DNA from: Ectothiorhodospira haloalkaliphila ATCC 51935
GTDB taxonomy: Bacteria; Pseudomonadota; Gammaproteobacteria; Ectothiorhodospirales; Ectothiorhodospiraceae
Length of the DNA stretch: 64,000 bases
Assembly (NCBI RefSeq): GCF_000633935.1
Contig: NZ_KK214995.1
Location: forward strand, 320,801-384,800
Direction of reading: 5' to 3'
The position numbers were made by a program, and so were the translations under genes. Numbering within the stretch: the first letter of the stretch is position 1; the number at the start of each line of letters is the position of its first letter. Shown here piece by piece: positions 35,210-42,877 of the stretch. A model generated the notes under the pieces. It worked only from the letters and a program-made list of their open reading frames with translations, was not told where the DNA came from and made no database searches.

Positions 35210-36196
35210 TCAGGAGCGGGCCAGATCCCGCCAGGTGATCAGCATGTCCTCCAGGAACATCACGGTGTTCACGTTGGAGTCCAGCCCCTGGCGCCAGACC
35301 AGCAACTGCTGCTGAAGCTGGAACGATGCCTGCAAGTCTAACGCCTTTGCCAGGGCCTGCAAATCCTCGCGCGGGGCAATGCCCGAGACCCGGGGGTCAT
35401 CCGCGCCGGTCATGTGCCAGCGGATCACGTCATCCACCAGAATCTGCAAGCGGGTTACCCACTCGATCATGGACCCATCCTTGAGCCGATCCACCAGGCT
35501 ACCCAGGGATGCCCGTCGCCCCAGCAGATCCAGAAGGGCGCGTCGCTGTGCCTGCCATTCCTCCAGGGCCCCGCCCTCGGCCAGGCTCCGGGCCCGCAGG
35601 GGTGATCCCTGCCCCAGGGCCAGCAACATATCCAGGGATTCCCCGGGCACGGATTCGGCGAGCCATTCCCGCGCCCGGGCAGCATCCGGCATGGGCAACC
35701 TGATCTGCTGACAGCGACTGCGGATCGTGGCAGGCAGGCGGGCCGGATGGGCCGTCACCAGGATCAGAACGCCCTCCCCCGAAGGTTCTTCCAAAGTCTT
35801 GAGCAGACTGTTGGCCGAGGCATCGTTCATGGCATCCGCCGGATGAATGATGGCCAGGCGATGGCGTCCATGACTGCGGCTCAGTCCCATGAAACCGGCC
35901 AGGTCGCGGATCTGATCCACGAGGATCCGGGTCTTGCCCTCGGGGATGGTCAGTTCAGTGAGGTCCGGATGGGATCCTGCCCGTACCATATGGCAACCAT
36001 GGCACTGCCCACAGGGTGCGCCCTCGGCATCGGGGTGGCTGCATAGCAGGCTCTGGGCAAAGCGTCGAGCCATCTCCAGTTTGCCCACACCCTGAGGACC
36101 CGTGAACAGCAGGCCATGGGCCAGGCGCCCGGCATCCACCTGCTCCTTGAGGGCCTGCCAGGCCGGTGCCAGCCAGGGATACGGCGCACCGGTCAT
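35210..36196 (-). CDS. holB: DNA polymerase III subunit delta'
   Basis: Clamp-loader subunit of the replicative polymerase (328 aa). Motifs: LAHGLLFTGPQGVGKLEMARRFAQ (degenerate P-loop), zinc module CGQCHGCHMV, and NDASANSLLKTLEEPSGEGVLILVTAHPARLPATIRSRCQ including the SRC motif. The ATG at 36196 overlaps the tmk stop by four bases (ATGA), indicating translational coupling. Confidence 0.95.
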   Translation of the reverse strand: MTGAPYPWLAPAWQALKEQVDAGRLAHGLLFTGPQGVGKLEMARRFAQSLLCSHPDAEGAPCGQCHGCHMVRAGSHPDLTELTIPEGKTRILVDQIRDLAGFMGLSRSHGRHRLAIIHPADAMNDASANSLLKTLEEPSGEGVLILVTAHPARLPATIRSRCQQIRLPMPDAARAREWLAESVPGESLDMLLALGQGSPLRARSLAEGGALEEWQAQRRALLDLLGRRASLGSLVDRLKDGSMIEWVTRLQILVDDVIRWHMTGADDPRVSGIAPREDLQALAKALDLQASFQLQQQLLVWRQGLDSNVNTVMFLEDMLITWRDLARS

Positions 36197-36876
36197 GCGC
36201 CCCCCCGGTTCCACCCGAAATCCACCAGGGCGTCCACCCGGGCGATCAGATCTGCCCTCACCTGCTCCAGGGACTGCTCGGCGTCGATCACGGCATACCG
36301 CCCGGGGTTCATCTGCACCCGCGTGTGATAGATGAAGCGAACCCGCTCGAAGAACGACAGCGTCTCCTGCTCGAAACGGTCTGCTTCCCCCCGCTTGGCC
36401 GCACGGGCCAGACCGGTGGCGACCGAGGCATCCAGAAACAGCGTCAGATCAGGCCGGAAGGCGCCTTGCACCCAGTTCTCCAGGGCAGCAATACGCTGCA
36501 CATCGATCTTTCGTCCGCCCCCCTGATAGGCGTAGGTGGCATCGGTGAAACGGTCGCTGATCACCCAGGTGCCGGCCTCCAGCGCGGGCAGGATGCGCCG
36601 TTGCAGATGCTCGGCCCGGGCGGCAAACACCAGCAGCAACTCCGTGTCCACATGCATGGGCGGATAATCCCGCGACAAAAGCAATTCACGCACGGCCTCG
36701 CTGATTTGAGTGCCGCCAGGCTCGCGGGTGGTCATCACGGGGATCCCACGCCCGGTCAGATGGTCCGCCAGTGCCTGCACCTGGGTGGACTTGCCCACCC
36801 CCTCGATCCCTTCCAGGCAGATGAATTTCCCGCGCACGGGCGCGGTTTGCGTTGAATGATCAGACTGGGTGGTCAA
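36193..36876 (-). CDS. tmk: Thymidylate kinase
   Basis: Phosphorylates dTMP to dTDP (227 aa). P-loop FICLEGIEGVGKSTQ, the DR-type TREPGGTQISEAVRELLL, WVISDRFTDATYAYQGGGR, LTLFLDASVATGLARA, and a lid region with basic residues. The start at 36876 is TTG with AGGA upstream; no ATG precedes the P-loop in frame. It lies 19 bases after mltG and overlaps holB. Confidence 0.95.
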   Translation of the reverse strand: MTTQSDHSTQTAPVRGKFICLEGIEGVGKSTQVQALADHLTGRGIPVMTTREPGGTQISEAVRELLLSRDYPPMHVDTELLLVFAARAEHLQRRILPALEAGTWVISDRFTDATYAYQGGGRKIDVQRIAALENWVQGAFRPDLTLFLDASVATGLARAAKRGEADRFEQETLSFFERVRFIYHTRVQMNPGRYAVIDAEQSLEQVRADLIARVDALVDFGWNRGGA

Positions 36877-36895
36877 TGGGATGAATCCTGGTCAA

Positions 36896-37903
36896 TCAGC
36901 GACCGTACCGGCTGGCATCACCACCGAGCTGGTATTTGATCACCGCCTGGCGATGTTCCCGGTAGGTCTCGGAAAAGTGGTGACTGCCATCGCCCCGGGA
37001 GACAAAGAACAAAGCCCTGGAGTCCGCCGGATTGGCCACGGCTTCCAGCGCGGCCGCCCCTGGCAGGGCGATGGGGGTGGGCGGCAGGCCGTCGCGGGTG
37101 TAGGTGTTGTAGGGGGTATCCAGGCGCAGGTCGCGGCGGCGAATGCGGCCATCGAAATGCTCAATGCCGTAAATCACCGTGGGGTCGGTTTGCAAACGCA
37201 TGCCACGGCGCAGGCGCTCCACGAAGACTGCCGCCACCATGGGTCGCTCCGCAGCCCGCCCCGTCTCCTTCTCGACGATGGAGGCCAGGATCAAGGCTTC
37301 ATAGGGGCTCTCCAGCGGCAGATCCTCCTGCCTGGCCTCCCAGGACGACGCCAGCGCACGCTCCATGCGTTCATGGGCACGGCGCAGGAAATCCATATCC
37401 GTGGTGCCACGGGGAAAGAGGTAGGTATCCGGAAAGAACCAACCCTCGGGGTGGGCATCCGGCTTGCCCAGGCGTTCCATCACAGAATCGTAGTCGTCGG
37501 GCTCCAGGGTGTTCTCGATGTGCTCGTGGGCCGCGATGGCCCGCATCATCTGACGGAAATTCCAGCCCTCGGGGATGGTGAGGCTGTACTGCAGGGTGCG
37601 CCCCTGCACGAACAAGGCCAGCAGCGCCGGGGGCGTGAGATCCGGGGTGAGCAGGTACTCACCGGCACGAAGACTCTGGGCCTGGCCCTCCATGCGCCCG
37701 TACGCCTCCCAGTAATGGGCGTTCTCGATGATGCCGGCTTCTGCCAGGTCCTGGCCCACGCGCCGCAGCGAGGCTCCGGAGGGCACGGTGAATACTTTGT
37801 TTTCCGCGACGTTGGCAGGCGTGTCCAGAAACCGTTGATAGTCCCAGGCCAACGCGCCGGCCCCGGCCACGACCATCAGCAAAAGCAGGATCAGGATTCG
37901 CAT
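36896..37903 (-). CDS. mltG: Endolytic murein transglycosylase MltG
   Basis: Membrane-anchored lytic transglycosylase (335 aa) that cleaves nascent peptidoglycan glycan strands. An N-terminal anchor (ILILLLLMVVAGAGALAWDY) is followed by a LysM-like part (VFTVPSGASLRRVGQDLAEAGII). The YceG domain has the catalytic glutamate in LILASIVEKETGRAAERP, then GMRLQTDPTVIYG, YNTYTRDGLPPTPIALPG and LFFVSRGDGSHHFS. It sits in the usual pabC-mltG-tmk order. Confidence 0.95.
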   Translation of the reverse strand: MRILILLLLMVVAGAGALAWDYQRFLDTPANVAENKVFTVPSGASLRRVGQDLAEAGIIENAHYWEAYGRMEGQAQSLRAGEYLLTPDLTPPALLALFVQGRTLQYSLTIPEGWNFRQMMRAIAAHEHIENTLEPDDYDSVMERLGKPDAHPEGWFFPDTYLFPRGTTDMDFLRRAHERMERALASSWEARQEDLPLESPYEALILASIVEKETGRAAERPMVAAVFVERLRRGMRLQTDPTVIYGIEHFDGRIRRRDLRLDTPYNTYTRDGLPPTPIALPGAAALEAVANPADSRALFFVSRGDGSHHFSETYREHRQAVIKYQLGGDASRYGR

Positions 37904-37927
37904 GGGGTAGCCTGTCTCGATGTGGAG

Positions 37928-38722
37928 TCATAGGGCCTGTTGCAGCCGGCCAATGAGCGGCGGCATCGGCATGGCGCGCCCCTCCAGGGAGCGCACGGGC
38001 CAAAGACCGATGAGGGTATTGGTCAGGAACAGCCCATCGGCCTGCCAGAGGTCCTCAAGCCCTACCTGTTCCTCCCGGCAGGACAGCCCCCATGCCCGAG
38101 CCATCTCCAGAACCCGCGCCCGCGTGATACCGGCCACGCCGCAGTGTGACAGGTCGGGAGTGACGAGGGCATCGCCCCGGACCAGGAAAAGATTGCTCAT
38201 GGTGCCCTCCACTACCTGTCCCGATGTATCCAGCATGAGGCCTTCATGATACTCGTCGGACCATTCAGACCGGGCCATCACCTGTTCCAGCCGATTCAGG
38301 TGTTTGATGCCGGCCAGCACCGGGTTACGGGAGAGCCGCATGCTGCAAAGGCGCACATCCACGCCCTCATGCCGGTCAGTGGACGCGTTGCGGGCCCGTG
38401 AATCGAAGGCCAGTATGCGTGTGGGCTCGGGATGGAGGGGCGGCCGATAGCCCCGGGGGCCGCTGCCACGAGTCACCGTGATCTTGAGCACCCCGAGGGG
38501 GGTGCCCTGGATCACGGTGCGGGCCTCGTCAAGCAGCACCTCGGGATCGGGCATCGGGATGCCCAGTCGATCACAGCCCGTCCGCAAACGGGACAGATGC
38601 AGCGACCATCGCCGGGGCTCGCCCGCCTCCACCCGCAGGGTTTCAAACAGCCCGTCGCCGTAGTGAAGCCCCCGGTCGGTCGCCGGCAGGGAGCGGGAGG
38701 GCTGTCCATTGACGAGCATCAT
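37928..38722 (-). CDS. pabC: Aminodeoxychorismate lyase
   Basis: Fold type IV PLP enzyme of folate synthesis (264 aa) producing 4-aminobenzoate and pyruvate. It shows RGLHYGDGLFETLRV, the PLP lysine region in VLAGIKHLNRLEQVMAR, EGLMLDTSGQVVEGTMSNLFLV and TPDLSHCGVAGITRARVLE. Two adjacent ATG codons open the gene. It follows fabF after a 90-base gap filled by copy 2 of the dispersed hairpin repeat. Confidence 0.94.
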   Translation of the reverse strand: MMLVNGQPSRSLPATDRGLHYGDGLFETLRVEAGEPRRWSLHLSRLRTGCDRLGIPMPDPEVLLDEARTVIQGTPLGVLKITVTRGSGPRGYRPPLHPEPTRILAFDSRARNASTDRHEGVDVRLCSMRLSRNPVLAGIKHLNRLEQVMARSEWSDEYHEGLMLDTSGQVVEGTMSNLFLVRGDALVTPDLSHCGVAGITRARVLEMARAWGLSCREEQVGLEDLWQADGLFLTNTLIGLWPVRSLEGRAMPMPPLIGRLQQAL

Positions 38723-38728
38723 CGGTCA

Positions 38729-38815
38729 TCCCAACCCCTCTCCCCGCAGGGGAGAGGGGCTCGGAGCGTCCCTTTCATCATCGGGGTGCCTCACCACCGT
38801 GATGCATGAGAGTCA
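38729..38815. repeat. Dispersed intergenic repeat, copy 2
   Basis: CCCCTCTCCCC-GCA-GGGGAGAGGGG (38735-38759) is followed by TTTCATCATCGGGG-TGCCTCACC-CCGTGATGCATGAGAGT with the same order and spacing as copy 1 at 18535-18616. It fills the fabF-pabC gap and ends on the fabF stop codon. Confidence 0.8.
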
Positions 38816-40051
38816 GAGCTTGTTGAAGACCAGGCTACCGTTGGTGCCACCGAACCCGAAGGAGTTGGAGACAGCCACCCGGGCATTGGTCTCCCGCGCC
38901 GTGTTGGGCACGTAATCCAGATCGCAGGCAGGATCGGGGTTATCCAGGTTGATGGTGGGCGGCAACACGCCATGATGCAGGGCCAGCGCCGAGAAGACCG
39001 CCTCGATGCCGCCAGCGGCACCCAGCAGGTGACCGGTCATGGACTTGGTGGAACTCACCGCCGTCTTGTAGGCATGGTCACCCAGGGCACGTTTCACGGC
39101 CATGGTCTCAGCCTTGTCGCCGGCCGGGGTGGAGGTGCCATGAGCATTCACATAATCCACTTCATCGGGGTTGATGCCGGCGTCCTTCAGGGCCTGCAGC
39201 ATGCAGGCTGCCGCACCCTCGCCACCCTCGGAAGGCTGGGTCATATGGTGGGCGTCGGAGTTCCAGCCGAAGCCGGACAATTCGCAGTAGATGCGTGCGC
39301 CCCGGGCCTTGGCATGCTCGTAGTCTTCCAGCACCACAACACCAGCGCCGTCGCCCAGCACGAAGCCGTCGCGGTCCTTGTCCCAGGGGCGACTGGCACG
39401 AGTGGGGTCGTCGTTGCGCGTGGACAGGGCCCGGGCTGCGGCAAAACCGCCGATGCCCAGGGGGGTGGTGGCCATTTCGGCACCACCGGCCACCATCATG
39501 TCCACTTCGCCATACTTGATCATGCGCGCAGCGTCACCGATGTTGTGCGTACCGGTGGCACAGGCAGAAACGATGGAGATGTTCGGGCCCTTGAGGCCAA
39601 ACATGATGGAGAGGTTGCCCGCGACCATATTGATGATGGCGCTGGGCACGAAAAATGGGGAGATCTTGCGGGCACCGCCCTTGAGAAAAGCGGCATAGCT
39701 CTTCTCGATATACGGCAGACCGCCGATACCCGAACCGATGGCCACACCGATACGCTCGGCGTTCTCCTCGGTCACTTCCACCCCGGCGTCACGAATGGCC
39801 TGGATCCCGGCGGCCATGCCGTAATGGACGAAGGTGTCCATCTTGCGCTGTTCCTTGGGTGAAATGTAATCGTCAGCGTTGAAATCCCTGACCGCCCCGG
39901 AGATGCGTACGGGCATCTCGGATGCGTCAAAGACGTCGATGGGAGAGATGCCACTACGACCCGCGGTGATGTTGTCCCATGCGGTATTGATGGTGGATCC
40001 GACCGGCGAGACGATGCCAAGGCCGGTGATGACTACGCGCCGTTTAGACAA
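38813..40051 (-). CDS. fabF: 3-oxoacyl-ACP synthase II
   Basis: Condensing enzyme of fatty-acid elongation (412 aa). The start [22 protein letters not shown] is typical. Active site: cysteine in [20 protein letters not shown], and the two histidines in [15 protein letters not shown] and [18 protein letters not shown]-terminal [17 protein letters not shown]. It lies downstream of acpP with a 136-base spacer that holds a strong hairpin. Confidence 0.96.
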   Translation of the reverse strand: MSKRRVVITGLGIVSPVGSTINTAWDNITAGRSGISPIDVFDASEMPVRISGAVRDFNADDYISPKEQRKMDTFVHYGMAAGIQAIRDAGVEVTEENAERIGVAIGSGIGGLPYIEKSYAAFLKGGARKISPFFVPSAIINMVAGNLSIMFGLKGPNISIVSACATGTHNIGDAARMIKYGEVDMMVAGGAEMATTPLGIGGFAAARALSTRNDDPTRASRPWDKDRDGFVLGDGAGVVVLEDYEHAKARGARIYCELSGFGWNSDAHHMTQPSEGGEGAAACMLQALKDAGINPDEVDYVNAHGTSTPAGDKAETMAVKRALGDHAYKTAVSSTKSMTGHLLGAAGGIEAVFSALALHHGVLPPTINLDNPDPACDLDYVPNTARETNARVAVSNSFGFGGTNGSLVFNKL

Positions 40052-40123
40052 TCTACTGCCCCTTTTTCACGCCGGGCGTGAAATCTTGAAGTTCAACTCT
40101 GTACAACCAGCGGTTTGAGCACT

Positions 40124-40157
40124 CGTGGCCGCGATCAGGGGACTGGTCGCGGCCACG
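40124..40157. promoter_or_regulatory. Strong hairpin in the acpP-fabF spacer
   Basis: CGTGGCCGCGA and TCGCGGCCACG are perfect 11-bp arms around a 12-base loop. There is no T-run, so it is more likely an RNA-stability or attenuation element that lets acpP be expressed above fabF than a full terminator. Confidence 0.5.
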
Positions 40158-40187
40158 GGCGTTGAACACGGGTATTGGTATCCCCGA

Positions 40188-40430
40188 TCAGGCGTTCGGC
40201 AGGTGCTCATTGATGTAGTCGATGGCCTGCTGAACAGTGGTGATCTTCTCGGCCTGCTCGTCAGGAATTTCGGTTTCGAATTCCTCTTCCAGCGCCATCA
40301 CCAGTTCAACGGTGTCCAGTGAATCCGCGCCGAGATCGTCCACGAAAGAGGCACTGTTGGTGACGTCTTCTTCCTTGACGCCGAGTTGCTCAACGACGAT
40401 TTTCTTGACGCGTTCTTCGATATTGCTCAT
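40188..40430 (-). CDS. acpP: Acyl carrier protein
   Basis: An 80-residue acidic carrier of growing acyl chains. The phosphopantetheine serine is in [23 protein letters not shown]. Start [23 protein letters not shown] is typical. It lies between fabG and fabF as usual. Confidence 0.97.
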   Translation of the reverse strand: MSNIEERVKKIVVEQLGVKEEDVTNSASFVDDLGADSLDTVELVMALEEEFETEIPDEQAEKITTVQQAIDYINEHLPNA

Positions 40431-40523
40431 GGTTAACCTATCCCCTTGATTTGAAATGCAGCCGAAGCTGGGCCGCTATTGTATTGAAATCCCTTCGGTC
40501 GATCCACTGTGCGTGTTCGCCAA

Positions 40524-40540
40524 GGGGTGCAGCGCACCCC
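40524..40540. other. Short hairpin in the fabG-acpP spacer
   Basis: GGGGTGC-AGC-GCACCCC is a 7-bp perfect stem in the 206-base fabG-acpP gap, upstream of acpP on the minus strand. Function unknown; it may be an mRNA processing or partial termination site. Confidence 0.4.
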
Positions 40541-40636
40541 CGGAAGTATGGACCGCGACCGATGGGCTGTAAACTCTACCGGGCGTGACAAAAAATCAAG
40601 CTAAAACATTGCCCTGATCATGACCTGGGCCCTGGA

Positions 40637-41380
40637 TCAGCCCATAAACATGCCGCCATTCACGTGCAGGGTCTCCCCGGTCACGTAGGCAGCCGCCGGC
40701 GAAGCCAGGAAGGCCACCACCCCAGCCACCTCGGCGGGATCACCCAACCGACCCAGCGGGATCTGGCCCAGCAAGGCATTCTTCTGCTCTTCCGGCAGAC
40801 CCCGGGTCATGTCCGTGTCGATAAAGCCCGGCGCCACCGTGTTCACGGTCACACCACGCGCGCCCACCTCGCGGGCCAGAGACTTGCTGAAGCCCAGCAG
40901 GCCTGCCTTGGCGGCGGCGTAATTGGTCTGCCCGGCATTACCGGATGAACCCACCACCGAGCCCACGTTGATGATACGCCCCTTGCGGGCCTTCATCATG
41001 CCGCGCAACACGGCCTTGCTCACCCGGTAAACGGCGGTCAGGTTGGTCTGGATGATGTCATCCCACTCTTCGTCCTTCATCCGCATCAGCAGGTTGTCCC
41101 GGGTGATGCCGGCATTGTTCACCAGCACGGTCACGGCGCCGAATTCGCCACTCACCTGCTTGATCAGGCCCTCCACATCCTCCGGACGCGTCACGTCCAG
41201 GACCATACCGCGGCCCTTGGCACCCGCCTCGTTCAGGTAGGCGGTAATCCCTTCGGCCCCCTTTTCACTGGTGGCGGTGCCGACCACGGTCGCCCCCTGG
41301 CTGGCCAGGGTCAGGGCGATGGATTTGCCAATACCACGACTGGCGCCCGTCACCAGGGCAATTTCACCTTCAAGAGTCAT
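40637..41380 (-). CDS. fabG: 3-oxoacyl-ACP reductase
   Basis: NADPH-dependent SDR of fatty-acid elongation (247 aa). GEIALVTGASRGIGKSIALTLA coenzyme loop, LVNNAGITRDNLLMRMKDEEWD, GRIINVGSVVGSSGNAGQTNYAAAKAGLLGFSKSLA with the Ser-Tyr-Lys set, and VNTVAPGFIDTDMT. The ATG at 41380 has AGGAG upstream. It follows fabD after 41 bases. Confidence 0.96.
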   Translation of the reverse strand: MTLEGEIALVTGASRGIGKSIALTLASQGATVVGTATSEKGAEGITAYLNEAGAKGRGMVLDVTRPEDVEGLIKQVSGEFGAVTVLVNNAGITRDNLLMRMKDEEWDDIIQTNLTAVYRVSKAVLRGMMKARKGRIINVGSVVGSSGNAGQTNYAAAKAGLLGFSKSLAREVGARGVTVNTVAPGFIDTDMTRGLPEEQKNALLGQIPLGRLGDPAEVAGVVAFLASPAAAYVTGETLHVNGGMFMG

Positions 41381-41421
41381 GCATACTCCTCGTTTACGGT
41401 CTGCAATGGGCCGCGGCCCTG

Positions 41422-42357
41422 TCAGGACCGGCACATCTCCAGGGCCTGGGCCAGTGACTCAGGATCCTGCACACAGGCCAGTTTCAAAGATTTTTCGATG
41501 CGCTTGTTCAAGCCCGTGAGCACCTTGCCGGGCCCCAGTTCCACCACATGGGTGATGCCGTCGCCGGCCATGCGCTGAATGGTCTCCACCCAGCGCACAG
41601 GGCGATGAATCTGTGCTGCCAGGGCCCCGCGGATCACGCCGGCACCATCATGGCAATCCACGTCCACATTATGGATCACGGGGATGCGGGGAATACCGAC
41701 ACGGACAGCATCCAGGCGCACATGCATCTGCAAGGCCGCCGACTTCATCAGCTGACAATGCGAGGGCACACTCACCGGCAACTGCACGGCCCGTTTGGCG
41801 CCGGCCTCCTTGGCCAACAGGGTGGCACGCTCCACGGCGGCCGTGGTGCCGGCGATCACCACCTGACCGGGGGCATTGAAGTTAACGGCTTCCACCACGC
41901 CATCGGCGGAGGCTTCCAGACAAACGGCCTGCACCTGCTCATCCGTGAGACCCAGCACGGCGGCCATGGCGCCCTCGCCCTCGGCCACTGCCCCCTGCAT
42001 CAGGCGGCCCCGCTCGGCCACCAGGCGCACGGCCACATCAAAGTCCAGGGAATCGGCGCACACCAGCGCGGTGTACTCGCCCAGGCTATGGCCCGCCATG
42101 ATCTGGGGCTCGGGGCCGCCTTCGGCATTCCACACGCGCCAGGCGGCCACGCCGGCTGCCAGCATGGCTGGCTGGGTGTTCTCGGTCCGGTTCAGATCCG
42201 ACTCGGGGCCATCCTGGGTCAGCGCCCACAGATCCAGCCCCAGCACATCGGAGGCCTGCTGGAAGGTTTCGCGCACTTGCGGATGGGCTTGCGCCAGGGC
42301 GCCGAGCATACCCAGGGATTGGGAGCCCTGGCCCGGAAAGACACAGGCGATTCTCAT
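41422..42357 (-). CDS. fabD: Malonyl-CoA:ACP transacylase
   Basis: Loads malonyl groups on ACP (311 aa). CVFPGQGSQSLGMLG at the N-terminus, nucleophile serine in IMAGHSLGEYTALVCADSL, then VNFNAPGQVVIAG, LPVSVPSHCQLMK and VELGPGKVLTGLNKRI. The ATG at 42357 has AGGA upstream. It opens the fab operon here; plsX and fabH, which usually precede it, are absent. Confidence 0.95.
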   Translation of the reverse strand: MRIACVFPGQGSQSLGMLGALAQAHPQVRETFQQASDVLGLDLWALTQDGPESDLNRTENTQPAMLAAGVAAWRVWNAEGGPEPQIMAGHSLGEYTALVCADSLDFDVAVRLVAERGRLMQGAVAEGEGAMAAVLGLTDEQVQAVCLEASADGVVEAVNFNAPGQVVIAGTTAAVERATLLAKEAGAKRAVQLPVSVPSHCQLMKSAALQMHVRLDAVRVGIPRIPVIHNVDVDCHDGAGVIRGALAAQIHRPVRWVETIQRMAGDGITHVVELGPGKVLTGLNKRIEKSLKLACVQDPESLAQALEMCRS

Positions 42358-42524
42358 GAGACAAGTCCTTGAGAGGGTCATGGTAAAGCCGCCTAGTGTA
42401 GGCAAACCGGGGGGGCGGGGGCAATGCTGGTGACAAACCGCATCAGAAGGGGCAGATAGCTCTTGTGTTATGGCGCACAGTGTTGATAATTAGCCACCTG
42501 GATCGCCAAACCCTGTATGGGCAT

Positions 42525-42743
42525 ATGTCTAAAGAAGATCACATCGAGCTGGATGGTACGGTGCTGGATAACCTGCCCAACACCATGTTTCGTGTTGAGC
42601 TGGACAACGGACACATCGTCACGGCCCACATCTCGGGTCGCATGCGAAAACACTACATCCGTATCCTCCGGGGCGACAGGGTCACCGTGCAGATGACACC
42701 TTACGACCTGAGCAAGGGCCGGATCGTTTACCGGAACAAGTAA
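42525..42743 (+). CDS. infA: Translation initiation factor IF-1
   Basis: A 72-residue OB-fold factor that binds the 30S A site. The sequence [20 protein letters not shown], then [21 protein letters not shown] and [21 protein letters not shown], is near-canonical. No strong Shine-Dalgarno precedes the ATG at 42525. It is convergent with clpA and divergent from fabD. Confidence 0.97.
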   Translation: MSKEDHIELDGTVLDNLPNTMFRVELDNGHIVTAHISGRMRKHYIRILRGDRVTVQMTPYDLSKGRIVYRNK

Positions 42744-42767
42744 TTCCCTTCCCTCCCCTCATCCCAA

Positions 42768-42877
42768 CCCTTCCCCCCTGGGGGAGAAGGGCTAAAGCCC
42801 CACAGGGAGAAGGTTTTCTCCCCTCTCCCGCTTGAGGGAGAGGGGTGGGGGGGTTAGGGCACTGAGGGCCCTCAGTG
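42768..42877. repeat. Cluster of three hairpins between infA and clpA
   Basis: An imperfect CCCTTCCCCCC/GGGGAGAAGGG hairpin (42768-42791), then CCCCTCTCCC...GGGAGAGGGG (42820-42845), then a perfect 18-bp palindrome CACTGAGGGCCCTCAGTG (42860-42877) that includes the clpA stop codon. They fill the convergent gap and may end both transcripts. Confidence 0.7.
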
